This document shows positions 50,007 through 63,200 of a DNA stretch of 64,000 bases, one piece after another. Below the pieces are notes generated by a model. It was not told the origin of the DNA, made no database searches, and worked only from the letters and a program-made list of their open reading frames with translations. Numbering within the stretch: position 1 is the stretch's first letter; each line of letters opens with the position of its first letter. The DNA is from Aurantiochytrium sp. KH105 (taxonomy: Eukaryota > Sar > Bigyra > Thraustochytrida > Thraustochytriidae). The DNA lies in assembly GCA_003116975.1 (NCBI GenBank), contig BGKB01000136.1, positions 1 to 64,000 on the forward strand. The letters run 5' to 3'. A program made the translations under genes and the position numbers.

Positions 50007-51335
50007 TCAAGGGTTTGCAGGTGTGGAAGAAACAAAGGTAAATCTGACTGCCACCTTGCCAGAAGCTGCGCGAAACATGCGGTCAGCCACAGAGGCAGCC
50101 AGCGCACCTTTGGCGTGAGAAGCGTCCTGGACAAGAACATGTTTGGCTTCTGTGGACTCGGTCCAGCGAAGCGCGCTAAAGAGTTCTCGTGCAGCTTCTG
50201 CGGCGTCGCCACTCTGACTGAGCTCGCGATACGCGAGCACGCGAGACTGCAGCGGCTGTAAGGCTCCTCCAAAGTCGAGAACTACACATGAGGCGAGGTC
50301 CACGACCTGAGCGCTTGCATCGTTTTCTGCATCGCAGGCTCGCTCGAGACGAAGAGAGCTCTGGCCGGAGACCTCGGTCTTAGAAAGAGCTGCGTCCGAC
50401 TTTTCCAAGAGCCAAGTGTCTACGTCGGGGGCATAGTGCGTGATGAGCTGGCCCGGTGCCATCGTGGCGACATCGTCCTCTTCGACTGCATGTCCAGGGT
50501 TTGCCGGCGCAGACACCGTGGCTGAGGCGTCGCGGCTTTGGCTCTCCTCGCTCGGCTTGGACGAGGACGACTTTGAAGGGGCGACAATCTGCGTGTTGAC
50601 GAAGCCGGCGCTGTCGAGCACGCGACGAATCTCAGCCTCGGGAACTCCACCTTTGCGAAAGAGGACCAGCTCACGCGGCGCGGCATCATCGTCGTCGGCG
50701 GCCGAGGGATCTGCTACCTTGAGAACGGTCGATTCAATGCCGACAGAGCACGTTCCCAACTCGACAGGTCCGCCGTCGACAACCATGACGTCCTGGTCAC
50801 CAAGATCATCGAGAACATGGTCGGCTGTGGTGGGACTGACGTGGCCGAAACGATTTGCGCTTGGAGCCGCGACAGGAACGCCACTTTCCTCGAGCAGACG
50901 GCGCGCCACATCGTGCGCTGGGCTACGGACGCCGACAAAACCTGTTCCAGCGCAGACCTTGGATGGGACGACATCTTTGGCCTGAAGCACCATGGTGAGA
51001 GGGCCAGGCCAGAAAGCCGTGGCTAGGGCGTCAAAGATGCGTCTTGTAGACCCCTGGGCCTTGACGAGTTCTAGTGCTGCATCAGGGCCCAGAACGTGGA
51101 CGATGAGCGGGTCGGTGAGTGGGCGGCCCTTTTTGGTAAAGATGTTTTGCACGGCGACCTCGTCGAGGGCGTTGCCACCGAGACCATAGACCGTCTCGGT
51201 GGGAAAGGCCACGTTGGCGCCTTTGCGGAGCGCCTCGCCTGCTCTGCGCAGACCCTGGGCGTCCGCTGCGACCAGGACAGCCTTCCTGGCAGCTGCCCTC
51301 ATCTCCGCAGCCTCCGTGCTGATCGTCTGGTCCAT
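50007..51335 (-). CDS. SUA5: Threonylcarbamoyl-AMP synthase, Sua5/YrdC family, 442 aa
   Basis: It makes threonylcarbamoyl-AMP from threonine, bicarbonate and ATP, the first step of the t6A37 modification of ANN-decoding tRNAs. The ATG at 51335 gives MDQTISTEAAEMRAAARKAV. YrdC domain: FPTETVYGLGGNA (44-56), KGRPLTDPLIVH (69-80), TAFWPGPLTMVL, GVRSPAH, PSANRFGHVSPT (158-169) and SVGIESTVLK (197-206). After an acidic/Ser-rich linker (~245-290), a Sua5 C-terminal domain is recognisable from PGQLITHYAPDVDTWLL. This is the two-domain form rather than YrdC alone. No clear mitochondrial targeting sequence is seen. Confidence 0.95.
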   Translation of the reverse strand: MDQTISTEAAEMRAAARKAVLVAADAQGLRRAGEALRKGANVAFPTETVYGLGGNALDEVAVQNIFTKKGRPLTDPLIVHVLGPDAALELVKAQGSTRRIFDALATAFWPGPLTMVLQAKDVVPSKVCAGTGFVGVRSPAHDVARRLLEESGVPVAAPSANRFGHVSPTTADHVLDDLGDQDVMVVDGGPVELGTCSVGIESTVLKVADPSAADDDDAAPRELVLFRKGGVPEAEIRRVLDSAGFVNTQIVAPSKSSSSKPSEESQSRDASATVSAPANPGHAVEEDDVATMAPGQLITHYAPDVDTWLLEKSDAALSKTEVSGQSSLRLERACDAENDASAQVVDLASCVVLDFGGALQPLQSRVLAYRELSQSGDAAEAARELFSALRWTESTEAKHVLVQDASHAKGALAASVADRMFRAASGKVAVRFTFVSSTPANP

Positions 51336-52825
51336 GAGAGACAGCGAGCTCGTGTGGATGGCGCTCGCGAAGAAAGGGAAAACCTGCGCAGGTTTTGTGT
51401 GGGCTCGGCTCGATCACGAGCCAAGCGAGCTCAGACCCGCTCCGCAGCGAGAGCCACGCGCTGCCGGCCAGCTCAGACGCGACGAGACTTGCTCGCTCCG
51501 AGATCACTCCGTCAGTCAGTTCTGCGAGCGTGCGCGAGGAGAGAGCCCTCGCCTTGCCACACGGCCACCCAAATGGGGTCCCCGCGCACACCCTCCCTCA
51601 GCCAAGGTGTGCGCGCGCACTCTTAATAAAGAACAGAACGTTCATTTCCTGCACGAGCCTCGTCGCTAGTCGCGTTGTGTCTGTCGGTGTCGCGAGAAAG
51701 TCAGTGGGTCTCGGTGGAGGGTGTCTCCCACATGAATGAGTCGGGCAGGTTATTCTCCTCATGGGTATCTTCCGCAGCGAAAAGGCGGCGCGCGGCTGTC
51801 GTAGTGGAGAGATCCTTTCAATCACGCGTTGGCGCATTTCCGTTTCCCGCAGCATAAGTGGCGCGTTCGCGTCCACTGCGACGTTCTCCTCGACTCTCCA
51901 CTGACATTTTTACCTCCTCTTAGATGTGGCCAAAGGCTGAATTTATCTCCCGCAGAACGCGCGCACACTCGCACAGTCGCGGCGCGCCCCTTTGGCGCAA
52001 GTCGCGCAAAGGGCGTTTCCAGCGTTGCGCGCAGACTCAGCCCCCACTGGCGCGCGCGGCCACAACTGCCGCTTGCTACCTTCCTTTCTTTCATCTCCCC
52101 CTCTCTCTCTCCTCTACCAAGAAAAAGAAAGCGAAACAGAAAAACTGCAAGGGAAACAATCGGAAAGAAAAAGGGAAGAAAAAAAGCGACCGCAATGGGA
52201 GGCTGGCTGGCGCCGCGAATCTTTCGCAAGTGCGGAGTTTCCGCGGCCACAGTGGCGCGGCGCGCATACTTCACTTGCCCCGCCCCTGCCTGCAGTGGCG
52301 GGCGGCGACGCGACGGCGGCCGGCTGCGGTCGTTAGTGGATTTTTTCCCTCCGCGGTCCCCCCCCCCCCCCTGGCCACTGGCCGGGGCTGTGAGGGGCGG
52401 GAAAAATCGCGGCGCAAGTGCAGAAAGCGACTTGGCCCTCTGCGCCACTGGGCTTTTTTTCCTTTTCCCCCCTTTCCGCGGCGGGCCGGCGCCAGTGGGG
52501 GGGCAGCCACGCCGTGCATGGGAGGCGGCGCGTCAAGTGAAAGCAAAGGCGGCGAAAGGCGGCTTTCGAATTCAAAACCAGAAAGAAGCGTCGCGGCAGC
52601 GGCGTGGAGCAGCGGGGCGCGAGCGCGAGCGCGGACGAGCCCGGCCCGCCCGGAGGCGGGAGAGGCCGCGAGGCCGGAGAGGGAGGCCCGACGGACGCCC
52701 GCCCGCGCCTCGAGCGCAGGCAGGCGGCCGGTCGGCCCGACTGAGAAGCAGGCGCGATTTGGGGGTACCCTCAAGGCGGCGCGCGGGAGGGCGCGGGCGC
52801 CCAACCGACGACGCAAGCCGCCCCG
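51336..52825. promoter_or_regulatory. Divergent region between Sua5 and HMG-box genes
   Basis: 1.49 kb between outward-facing starts. It contains a run of 14 C (52358-52371), purine-rich (~52120-52200) and pyrimidine-rich tracts, and very GC-rich sequence near the HMG gene. The long plus-strand open frame across 51829-52825 encodes only Arg/Ala/Pro-rich sequence and is judged non-coding. Confidence 0.4.
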
Positions 52826-53837
52826 ATGCAGCAGATGCATCACCACCCGCACCCGGTGACGGAGACCGGGGAGCCCGTGGAGCCCAGAATGGCCATGCCG
52901 CCCCCGCTGCCGCCGACGAGCAGGGTCATGGCCGACTTTTTCAACGAGCTCGAGACGCTCGTGCACAAGTACAACGTGCGCGCGCACGAGGAGCTCGGCC
53001 TGCCCGTCCCGGAGAGCGCCAAGCTCAAGTCCATGGACGACAACGACACCGTCGGGAAGAAACGCCGGCGCGCGCGCAAGGATCCCAACGCGCCAAAGTA
53101 AGTGCCCATCCTTGCGACGGAAAGAGTGGGGGAGGGGGGGGGGGAAAGATTCTATTCCAAGCGATCCAAACCTTTGGAAAAGGAAGGCTTCCGCGCCAAA
53201 GGTGCCTTGCTCCTTTGGTGAAGAGCGAGAGAGGGAAGGAAAATAGAGGGGCGAGGGACACCGGAAGGAAGGAATGCGGCGCACTAACTGAACCTCGTGT
53301 TCGCCCGAAACATGCGCGCGCGCGCTCGTCCGTCGGCTCGTTAAACAACCGTGAACGAACGATGATTTGACCACGCACAGAAAACCGAAAACAACCTACT
53401 TTCTCTTCATGGATGACGCCCGCAACCGCATGGTGCCCTTCATCAAGCAACATATCCCGGACGTCCTCCTCAAGGATATCACTCGCGTCGCTGCTGCCAT
53501 CTGGCGCGAAGACGTCCATGAGGAGGAAAAGCAGCGCTACGTCCAGCTGTACGACAACCTCAAAGCCAAGTTCATGCAAGATTCCAAGACTTTCAAGGAG
53601 CGTAAGGAACAGGCCTACGCGCAAGCGCACGCGCAGGCTCACGCCCAGCAACCGCTCCCGGCCCCTACTTCTCACTACATGATGGACATGCATTCCCCCA
53701 TGAAGGATGTCCATCCCCACGCCGCCGCCTTTGGCGTTCCCGTTGTCGATGAAGAGGAAGAGGAGGGTGACAGCGATGACGATCAAAAGGGAAGGAAAAA
53801 GAGGGGAAAGCATAAGAAGAAGCCCTTCATGCAGTAA
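52826..53837 (+). CDS. HMG-box chromatin protein, 242 aa (two exons)
   Basis: A DNA-bending chromatin or transcription factor. Exon 1 is 52826-53097 and exon 2 is 53381-53837, with a GTAAGT donor and CGCACAG acceptor, phase 2. Splicing joins DPNAPK to KPKTTYFLFMDDARNRMV, reconstituting the classic DPNAPKKP start of an HMG box; neither exon alone has it. The box (~84-158) continues IPDVLLKDITRVAAAIWRED and EEEKQRYVQLYDNLK. Exon 1 encodes a His/Pro-rich start, a helical segment (MADFFNELETLVHKYNVRAHEELG) and a basic patch KKRRRARK. After the box come an AQAHAQAHAQ repeat, a linker, an acidic tract DEEEEEGDSDDD and a basic end KGRKKRGKHKKK. The acidic tail recalls HMGB proteins. The intron contains a G-rich run (~53129-53144). 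Confidence 0.92.
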
Positions 53838-54291
53838 GGATCGACGCTGCTGCCGAATGGCTTCTTCATTAACCCTGTTTCTCTCATGTCTCTCCTCTAC
53901 TCCTTCCTCTGCGACCATTCACTCCAGCTTGCTTTTCTCTATGCTCGCTTGCTCGCTATCATTCTCTTTATTTTTTTCCTTTTCATCGCCTCAGCAAGCA
54001 CGCACACTTCTACTAAATCAATCATCCATTTCATCCATACGGGATACGTTACTTACGAATACAGGAGCGTTTGATGTATATCTATCTTTCCAGGTCTGCT
54101 TTCTCTTCCCTCTCTCTCCTCTTGTTTGGTTGCTGATAATGCTAAAGTCTGTCCATCTCTTCTTATACAGTAGAGGTAGTGTACCATGAAGGAGAAATAC
54201 ACCTAACAGCTGGGCTTACGAGAATCGTGATTGATTGTTGTGCTCGTTCTTTGTTTATTGAAAACCACAAAATCGGCACGTTTAAACCCAC
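53838..54291. other. Convergent 3' region between HMG-box and BEACH genes
   Basis: Pyrimidine-rich sequence, with no credible gene. It presumably contains both 3' UTRs. Confidence 0.5.
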
Positions 54292-57200
54292 TTACTTGCC
54301 ACCAAAGACGCTCAAGAAACCCTTGCCAATCTTTGTTGCGACACCTGCAGCCTCAGTCGCCACCCCGCGCGCCGTTGCCAGCACACGTGCCGAGTCAATC
54401 TTCGTCATCACGGCATTCCGTGCATGCTGGATTCGTGCATTCACGTCCATTGCACCAACCATCGCAATCTTCGCATCCGGCCCTGATGAGACAAAGTTCG
54501 GCAGGGGGAAAACGCAAATCGAACCATCCGCGGCGCCCACCGCCAATGCTTCCTCCGTGGGATCCAAACCCAGAGTCATGAGCGGAGATGCCGTCTCCTC
54601 CTCCGGCCACACGTCAAAGATACCCTTGACGCAAAGATCATCATCGCACGAGCGCGCAACCACCTCTTGGCCGCTCTTTCCCTCGCCCACGCTCAGGACA
54701 AGCTCTGCAGATCGTAACCCAAGATTTTGCCGCGAGAGAACCAGATCACGGACTACACCTTCTGTCTGCACTGCTGCCAGCGGCGCCGCGATCCGACTTG
54801 TCGAGTAAAGGTACATCGTGCGAGTGGCCTGTGCAAACACAACAATACGACCCGACATGTCCGAGATACGCACCAGCGTCGGTCTCTCCTTCGATGCCTG
54901 CTCGCACTTGCCCAGGAGCTGTCCATTGAAGATGGAATGCACCAAGCACATATTCTCAGAGGCCGACACGACCACCTGCTGGTGGTCTGAGACAGCCAAT
55001 GCGTCTATCGCAGCCGCGTGGCCCGACAAACTCAGTCGAGGCGCGTTGGCGACGCCCCACACGCTGTTGTTTAGTGGCCCTGCGGACTCGCGCAAAGCCC
55101 ACACGCGCAGCGACCCGTCCGCAGCTCCACTCACCAGCGAACCCGAGCTTAACGCGAGCGCGGTCACATCGTCTGTGTGTGCAAAAAGCGTCGCGCTCCA
55201 TGCGCGAAAGTACCCCGAGTCTGCGTCGATAAAGTACACCTCGACAGCCCCGATGCCCTGACCCGCATGCGCAAGCACACGCCCGTCCGCACGACTTGCC
55301 AGGACGACGTCGCGGCCCACTACAACCTGCGCAGGCTTTGTCGCTCCAGACTTGGCGCTCATGCTCGACGTTGACGGCGCGGACGGCGCCCATCGCAGTT
55401 GCCTTCGTACCGACGTCACGGGAAGATGGTGCACGGGAGGGCAAAAGAGCTCCTTTTCTGCCTCGTTCTGCGTCTCGAACGCCTCGGGAGCAGGAAGTAC
55501 GATAAATGGTCGAGATGACCCACTCGAACTCACATTTCGTCGTCGCCCCTCGAGCGGCGCATCCGACTCGGAAAGATACTCCTCCTCGTCTACAGTCGAC
55601 TCGCTGTCGCGTCGATTCGCAAGCTCCGAACGGCCCCACACAAAACTGCACATGTTGCCCGAGTCGTGCACGACCATGATGCGCCCCTCCAGCAAATGCA
55701 CAGCGCAAACCGCGCCGCTTTCCGAGCTCACGCACGAGGTGTTACGGCCGTCCGCATTGAAGCGATCCGACGCAAAGGTCCCGGACATTGCCACGCTCAA
55801 CGGAAACGGTGGCCGTGTGGGCCCTCCTCGCGTGGGATGCGGTCGCGTAAAAATTTGCTCGGGGCACTGACCAAAGTGCTTGACCTGGAGTTCGGTAGCA
55901 AGCCGCATGGCCGGGTCATCGATGCTGTCAAGGTCCACAGCACCAGGATAAGTCAGGTAGTAGAAGACGTTGTCGGCTTCCACAGCGTCGGGTAAGCGAG
56001 CCTTGTGACCAAAAATGAGATCGACCCAATGATGCAGATTCCGCGAAACATATTCGCTCTCCAGAGCCATGCGCATTTTGGTGATAAATCGATGAGGTGA
56101 GCCCTTTGCCCACGGGGGCAACTCTACGTCTCCCACCTTGGTCCCGTCCTGCAGCGTGCCGAGGTCGAACTGATTATGATTCGTCAGAAACTCAGGCATG
56201 CAATAGAACTCAGGTGTCAGCTCCTTCACCTCTGACATGGCTGTTGTACACATGCGCCACGTGCCTGGTACGGACCCAAAGAGACGGTCAGGGATGTCGA
56301 AATGACCATCTTGCATCGTGATGTGCAATGATGTAAAAGGTTCCGTGCGGACCAAAAAGTACAGCACAACACCAGCCATCGTCGAGTAGTGGGAACCGTA
56401 GTGGAACTTGGGCGTATTCGGGTCGTCAAAGGTATGGTACCGCTCGCGCGCTTCCATGAGACGGTCTTCTGTCAAGGCCCCCATGGGCTTGCTCAAATCG
56501 CGGTACACCGCTGGGTCCTGCAAATTCAACTCTTCCGACTCATAATCGCTCAAAACCCAGGGAAAGACTGGGTACTGCGTCAAGTCATTGATCGATCGTC
56601 CGGCAAAGATGTTCAGCCGCACAAGGTACTCAAAGTTGGAAATCTCGCGTCGCTGCCACCGTTCTGTGTATTGATCCACCAAGCGCCGGGTCGGCTCACC
56701 CGGTCGCTGCGAGCGACGACGGACCTCGCTTGGAAGAACGCTGAGCACGTGGTGCACCACGTTGTGCCGTTCTTTAGGTCCCCCATGAATGATCTTTTCT
56801 CGCACATCCAGGCCGCTCCCATCTACGTTTTCAATGATCGTGCATGCCAGTCGGGGCTCAAAGTTGAAAAAGAATGACTCGTTCGCCTGCCCCTGCACAA
56901 AAATCTCCATCGCGCTGTCCCGCATTTTGAACCGTCGCATGAGGATACAATCCAAGTCACGCAGCCGCCACACCTTGCGATGCCGCTGTTTTTGCTTGCG
57001 GAGCTCAAATCGCCGCCATGCGCTCAACTGGTGCTCAAAGAGGTGTTCGGGAAGTTCCTCTTGACATCGTTTGATGCTTGCAAGCTCGAGTTCCCGGTCC
57101 TTGGCTTGCTGCGGATCCTCGTCGTCGGCATCACTTGCCCGCATCAAAAAGAGCTTGGAAGCATTCGGGGGATCCGGGTCGAAGTACATCGCTTCTTGCG

Positions 57201-60200
57201 TCACGAGCAAGCGGCCAGGGACCTCGAACTCGGGACGAACCCAGGAGCACCGCGACGCGCTGAAAATCTGCTCGTGCTGCGGTGGCCATGGCTCCATGCT
57301 TTCGCCGCGTATGGGGTCAGGGCTCCGATTTACCCATTCTTCCATTGTGAGCTTGCGTTGACTTTCAAGCGGCGCCGGTGTTGTCGGAGGCGTTGTAGGT
57401 GACAGCGTTGCCAAGCTTCCTGCTGTTTCCCCCGCGTCTTCGTGCGGACCCCCAGGGCCTGTATCCTCGAGCGCTCCCTGTGCTGCTGCAGACTTTTGCA
57501 AAACAGAAGTTACCACGGAAGGTGGACGCTTGACCTTTTTCACCATTGATCGCTGGTCCAAGACGATGCCTCCAGAAGACGTATTTGCGCTGCCTTCATG
57601 TGCGTCCTTGCTTCCAGGCGCTTTGCTGCCGTCCTCCGTCGCTCCAGGTCCTGGTGCATCATCGCTGTCCGCGGTGTTCGGATCGCTCGTTGATGCCTGG
57701 TTTTTATTCTTGCTCAGGTCTTCACCTCCTCTTGCTGCGGCGGCAGCGGAGGCAGCTTTACTGCCCGATGTGGTGGTCGTCTTCTGCTGCGCTGCTTCCT
57801 TTTCCTTTTCGCCGTCTTCCCCTTCGATGTCATCTTCGTCATCTTGACGCGTCATGAGCGAGGTGTCGGTAATGTTGATTTGCTTGGAGAGCTTTGCGCC
57901 GATATTTTCCCATGACGTTGAACTTTGAATGCCAAGCTCTTCATGAGCTGTATCCGCTCGTTTTAGCATCGTCTCTTCCATGGTGTCGACGTCTGTACCT
58001 TGACCCGGAGCTCCAGCTTCTCCTTCTGCGATATTGCTTTCGTTCGAGAGACCACTATTCTCCGGCCCATTTTCTGCCGATTCGGCCTCTCTCTTGTCGT
58101 CCTTCTCATGCGCTTCCTCACCGTCACCAAGACTTCTGGCTTCTGCCTCTTTCGCGCGCTGACGCTGAATACGATCCTTGACGCCAGAGGCGGCGCCATA
58201 GTGTGGATTCCCGCCAGGATTTCGCAAAAGTCGTGTGCGCACGCGAAGAGAAGGTTCCACAAAAGGACTCGTTCGAAAGAGTCGGTGATGGGGGCTAGAA
58301 TCGAGACCACGGTGCACAATTTGGGCAATCTCGTACCGCTCGGCAAGCTTGCGCCATTGATGTTCTGCCTGCGAACGCACAGTGACGCGGACGATTTGGT
58401 TCGTGTAGATGCGCTCCTCCTCAGACTTGTCCAAAAGACTCAGCCGCTTCCGTGTTGTTCGGGGCAGACCCACAGGCCGCTTGTCGCGTCCAGCGCCATA
58501 GGCGGCCACCTCGACAGGATTCGCGCGCCGCGCCATGGCGGTGCTGGAACTCCGCTCGACGCGAAAGGATGTGTGCCTGTGAAGTGCCTCCGCCTCAAGC
58601 TCTCGCTGCAGCGCGCGTTGGACCGGAAGCGCCCAGACATCACTCCACTCCTGCAAAAAGGCATCAATGCTCTCTGGTGCCTCGATTTGATGCCCCTGCT
58701 GGCGATCGTCGCTCAATAGATTGCCAGAATGCACGGACACGGCAGAGTCGAGGAGAGCAAAAAGAGCGTCGACCTTTGCGGCCGCCAATTTCGTTGCATC
58801 CTCGCTGCTATGGCTGCTGCTGCTGCTGCTGCTGCTGCCAGACAATGACCCGTTCTGCAGGGCCTGCAGGTGGCATAGACCGTTATGGATGCAGTGAATG
58901 AGAACTAGAATGAGAGTCCGATTCCCCTGCACCTCGGTGGCAAGGTCGTCTGCGAGAAATGATCGAACCAGCGAGATTGTCTCTTCAATGATAGCGAGTG
59001 GCAAGACGGCAGCGTTGCGCAAAAAGTGGCCCAAACAGCGGATCATTGCACGCTTTGGCATATCGTGCACTTGCGCCTTCGCCTCAGATTCATCGTTCTG
59101 ACGATATTGTCTTCGATTCATGCGCGGCGTGCTGCCGTGCGCGCTCCCGGATCGAATGAACTTGATCGTCTGTAGCGCCAGGCGAACAAAGCGCAGGAGC
59201 TCGCCGTTGTTTTCTTGAATCGCCGCAGCAACAAGTGCCCTTTCTTGCAGGTGGGCGTCAATGATGGTCTCCGTTCCTTCGTCCCGACGCGTGGTGGCCA
59301 AATCAAAGTGCCACGAATCGACATCACATTCAAAGAGGGAAAGCTCGCCAAGGTGCAGTTTTACAAAGGCTTTTTGACCGTCCTGCTGGCGCAAAACCTT
59401 ACCTCGACGTGCAGGCGGATCGAAGACGACGCGGTACTCCTCAAAAAATCCAGTGTTCTGTACCCAACAATTGATCTGCTGGTAACGAGTGGCGAACCGC
59501 ACCTCTGAGCGACGGTCCAGAACGGTCCAGCCGCCCTGCTCTCCTTCCATGAGGACAGAATTTCGCCCAAACAGCGTCCAACCCGAAGGATCGAGTTCGG
59601 CCATGTCAAAGGCCGACCGTACGCTGTAAAACACCACACGATGGCGCGTACGAGCGATGCGCTCTTTGGGATCTTGGAACGAAAAACTCGGGTACTTGTA
59701 CTGGATCCAGGACTGCGTGGTTGGCAAATCGTCACCCGATGCTCCGTCGTCGTCGATGGTACGTGCCACGTCGACCCACTTCGTGTCGTGTCGACCGTCA
59801 ATGACGCATCGCGCGCTGCACGATAGCGGGGCTGCCGTGTTGGATTGGGGCGCGCAGACAAAGGTAGAGGCTGATGAAGACCCAATCATGCCGCCAGGAC
59901 TCAATGGGCAGAGGCGCAAAAGGTTGAGTCCCGTGAGAAGAATCTCCTCTGACATGGCAATTGTAAAAGTAAAGTTGCGCACCGCATCGCCATGAAGGCC
60001 GCCAGCCTGAAGTCGGACGACAAGGCGCTCCCAGACGCGCTCGAGTGTTTGGCGAAGCACGCGCGAGGTCTTTTCCGTGGCCCGCAGCTCCGCCACAGAA
60101 TTGTACTCTGGAACAAGCGAGCGCGCGCCCGGATCAGTTCGTGACTTGGCTTCTTGCAAGTGATCGGCAATAAGGCTGCGCTCTTTCTCCTTGAGAATGC

Positions 60201-63200
60201 GCATGGCGCTCTCGGCAAGACCTTGCCAGGCCGCCCATCCATACTGCACGCGGTTCAATTTGCTCGCTTCTGCCTTGCTATCGTCCGGCCGCTGCGTCTC
60301 GTGCTCCATCAGTGTGCAAAGTAGGTCAATTGAAACTTCCGCCAAGAGGTAGTCAGCACTGTTGTCATCCTCGTGATTGAGGCTCTTGTCTTGCAAAAGC
60401 ATGACAGGGATCAACCACGTTTGCCAACGAGGCAGCGAGGTGACTTGCTCGCGCGCAGCGTAACTGGCCTTCATAACGAGGCTCAGCTTGAGAAGAATCT
60501 CTCGTGCGGCAATTGACTTGGTCTCCTCGTCGGCCTTGCTCAGTGCGGCAAGCATTCCACCGAGCACAGGCAATGCATCTGGAACAGCCAGCTCCATGGT
60601 ATCGTCGTGCGGAACAAAGTCGTCAACGCCCTCCCATTGCGCTGCGCTGCCCATGATGACCGAGACAATGGCGTCTAGCACGCTCGCATTTGCCTCGCGG
60701 CTGACCTTGTATACCTCATTCTCGCCCAGCTTGAACGAGGCCACGTGCGTGACAGGCATAATGGAGCGAAGCACGATGCCGAATTGCTTTTGTCGTCGTA
60801 GCTTATTCACCTCAATGATCCGGGCAGCTTGGTCACCGCGCCCGCCCGCACGCTCGCGAATCGTGGCGGCAAGATCGATACGCTCCTCAAGTTGAACCAT
60901 GCGCCCAGCTAGCAAAACCATGGCAGCACGTGTCCGATCAGGCACCCCATTCGAGGAGCACAAGAGCCCATTGCGCGTTGCTTGGGATACCTGCGGTGGC
61001 CCGAGGCCTTGCGCGTTATCCTGGGGGTTTTCATTTCCTCGTTGTGTCTTGGAAGCCGAACCAAAGGAATCTACAGGCTTAATGGACGCTTGCAGTTCTG
61101 GCGGACGATTTTTCAGTCGACCTAGAATTTTAAAGGAATGGTCGCGCTTCAGTGAAGGCGAGTCCCCTGCTTGTTCTTTGGCCAGAGTTGCCGCTGCCGC
61201 CGACACCGCAGCAGCTGGCGCGATTGTCGTCTCGTACGAGCGAGACCCGAGCGCCAAGAGGAAGTCGACCCCGCCGCTCGCCTGAATCGCATCGTACGTG
61301 GCGCGGGCAATCGCGGTCTCTGTGGAAGTCCACACCCTTGACGTGACCAGGAGGGGTAGAAGCATGTAGTCAAAGGTGTCAAGGAGCAGAGTCGTTGCAT
61401 GCGCTGTAGGCATGCGCGATGCAAAGTTGAATATAGCCTGTACCTCGGCAGAAGCTGGCCCTGGACTCGTGCTCACTGCTGTGGAATCCCACTCGTCATC
61501 AGCACCAGGTCCAGATGCTGCCGATCTCACATCGCCGGGAGATTTGGGAGCCTCGACCTCTGCATAGCCTGGCGCCGAAAAGAAGAGGCGGATAACCTTG
61601 ACGAGATCTTCCACGCAAGCAGGACTGATCCATGGAGGAGCGACCTGATCTGGGTTCAGTTCGTCCCGAGGCGACGCCGACTGCTGTCGAGGGCGCTGCG
61701 CACCAAGGCCCTGCTCATCCTCCTCGTCGTCGCCCCGCTCCGTGGCCGCGTCGTCGCTGTCTTCTTCGAAATCGCCTTCAAGGCCTGACAACGCACCCAT
61801 GTTCGAGCGTGGTGTCGCACGGGGTGATGCGGGTGCTTCATCAAGCGTTGCCTCCTTTCCATTGTCGTTGTTGCCTTGGAGTCCATCGACTGGAGGGGGC
61901 GGTTTACCATCAGTGGGAGGTGCGCGAGGAAACTCAGCGATTGCAAGAATGTCGAGCACAGTCTGCACGCCGACTGCAATCCTAGCCTCGGCAGGAAACT
62001 TTTGGGCATATTCGACCATGCGCCGCATCCAGCATCGCTGCGTCGCTTCGGGAGAACCTCCCCATGTTTGATGGTCAAAGAGAACGTAAAGAAGACCCTC
62101 GCAGCGTAGAGAGATATCGACAGAGCCAACACGCAGTACAAAGTCCCAGAGAGCCTCGGCGAGATCCTCGGAGATGTACGAGCGAGGGAGATGATGCAGA
62201 ACCCAACCCAGAAGTGCAAAGCCGTGCAAGTGCGAAAAGTCCTCGCGATAGAACTCTCGCGCAAAAAGAGCCTCGTTGAGTACGCGAACAAGGTGCACAA
62301 GCACATGTGAGTCGCTTGACGTAGCTGGTGCTGTGCCGTCGGTGGCGAGAAGTTGTGCATGTACCTTGACTTCCAGAGGGACGAGGTTTACGAGTGCAAT
62401 AAGCAGAGGAAAAACACCCCCTGCGCATTCGAGCGAGCAGCTAATGTCAAGATCGAAAACGACGGAAGCACTGCCCAAGCAGCGAGCATAGACTTGCATG
62501 CTTCGACTTGGCATGCCATACGAGACGCCATCGAGACTCTTTGCAAAGGACAGGCTTTGCGGCTCCACGAAAACCTCTCGGTCATGGGTCAAGGTACGAC
62601 GACCGTTGACGTGCACCGTCTCGAGTACACCGCCGACGCGCACAGCCTTCCAGCGATTTGGGGTCATTTCTTCGTCTTCGAGCGCGCCTCCAATGCACGT
62701 TCGTGCATCGTAGTGGAAAACGACAATGAGATCTTCGTACTGATGCTGCTTATGAAGTTTGAGGCGTTGTTGGAATTCGTGTCGTGACACAGGGTCGTCA
62801 GCATTCTCGTCTCCGAGTGAGCGCCAGCGATTTGCACCCGAAGACGTGGACGAGGCGTCGTGCAGCGCACGAGGTGCTAGCTTGACGAGATTGAGCAAGT
62901 TTGCACGGATCTCCGCAACGGCTTCAGTGGTGAGATGACCAGCTCGCGCGAGGGAGAATTGTCTGCGAATGTAGATTTCATTGTTGTTGACTTCCATGTT
63001 TTCTGGCCCACTTGGGGATCGTGGCGACCTGTCCAGCGTTCGCTCCGAAGCGCGAGGCAGGGGAACGGCGACGCGCATCCGGGACGCTCCGACGAAGAGT
63101 TCGAGAGCCTGCTGAGACGAGGCAGCTCCCTCAAAAAGAGTCGGACGCGCGAAGCGTCCACCAAGACCTTGGCCGATGAAATTCTCGGTTGCGTGCTCTT

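Noticed and set aside
51829-53370. 513-codon open frame running into the HMG-box gene
   Set aside because: Arg/Ala/Pro-rich translation of GC-rich leader sequence; the HMG reading frame begins at the ATG at 52826 in another frame and splices correctly.
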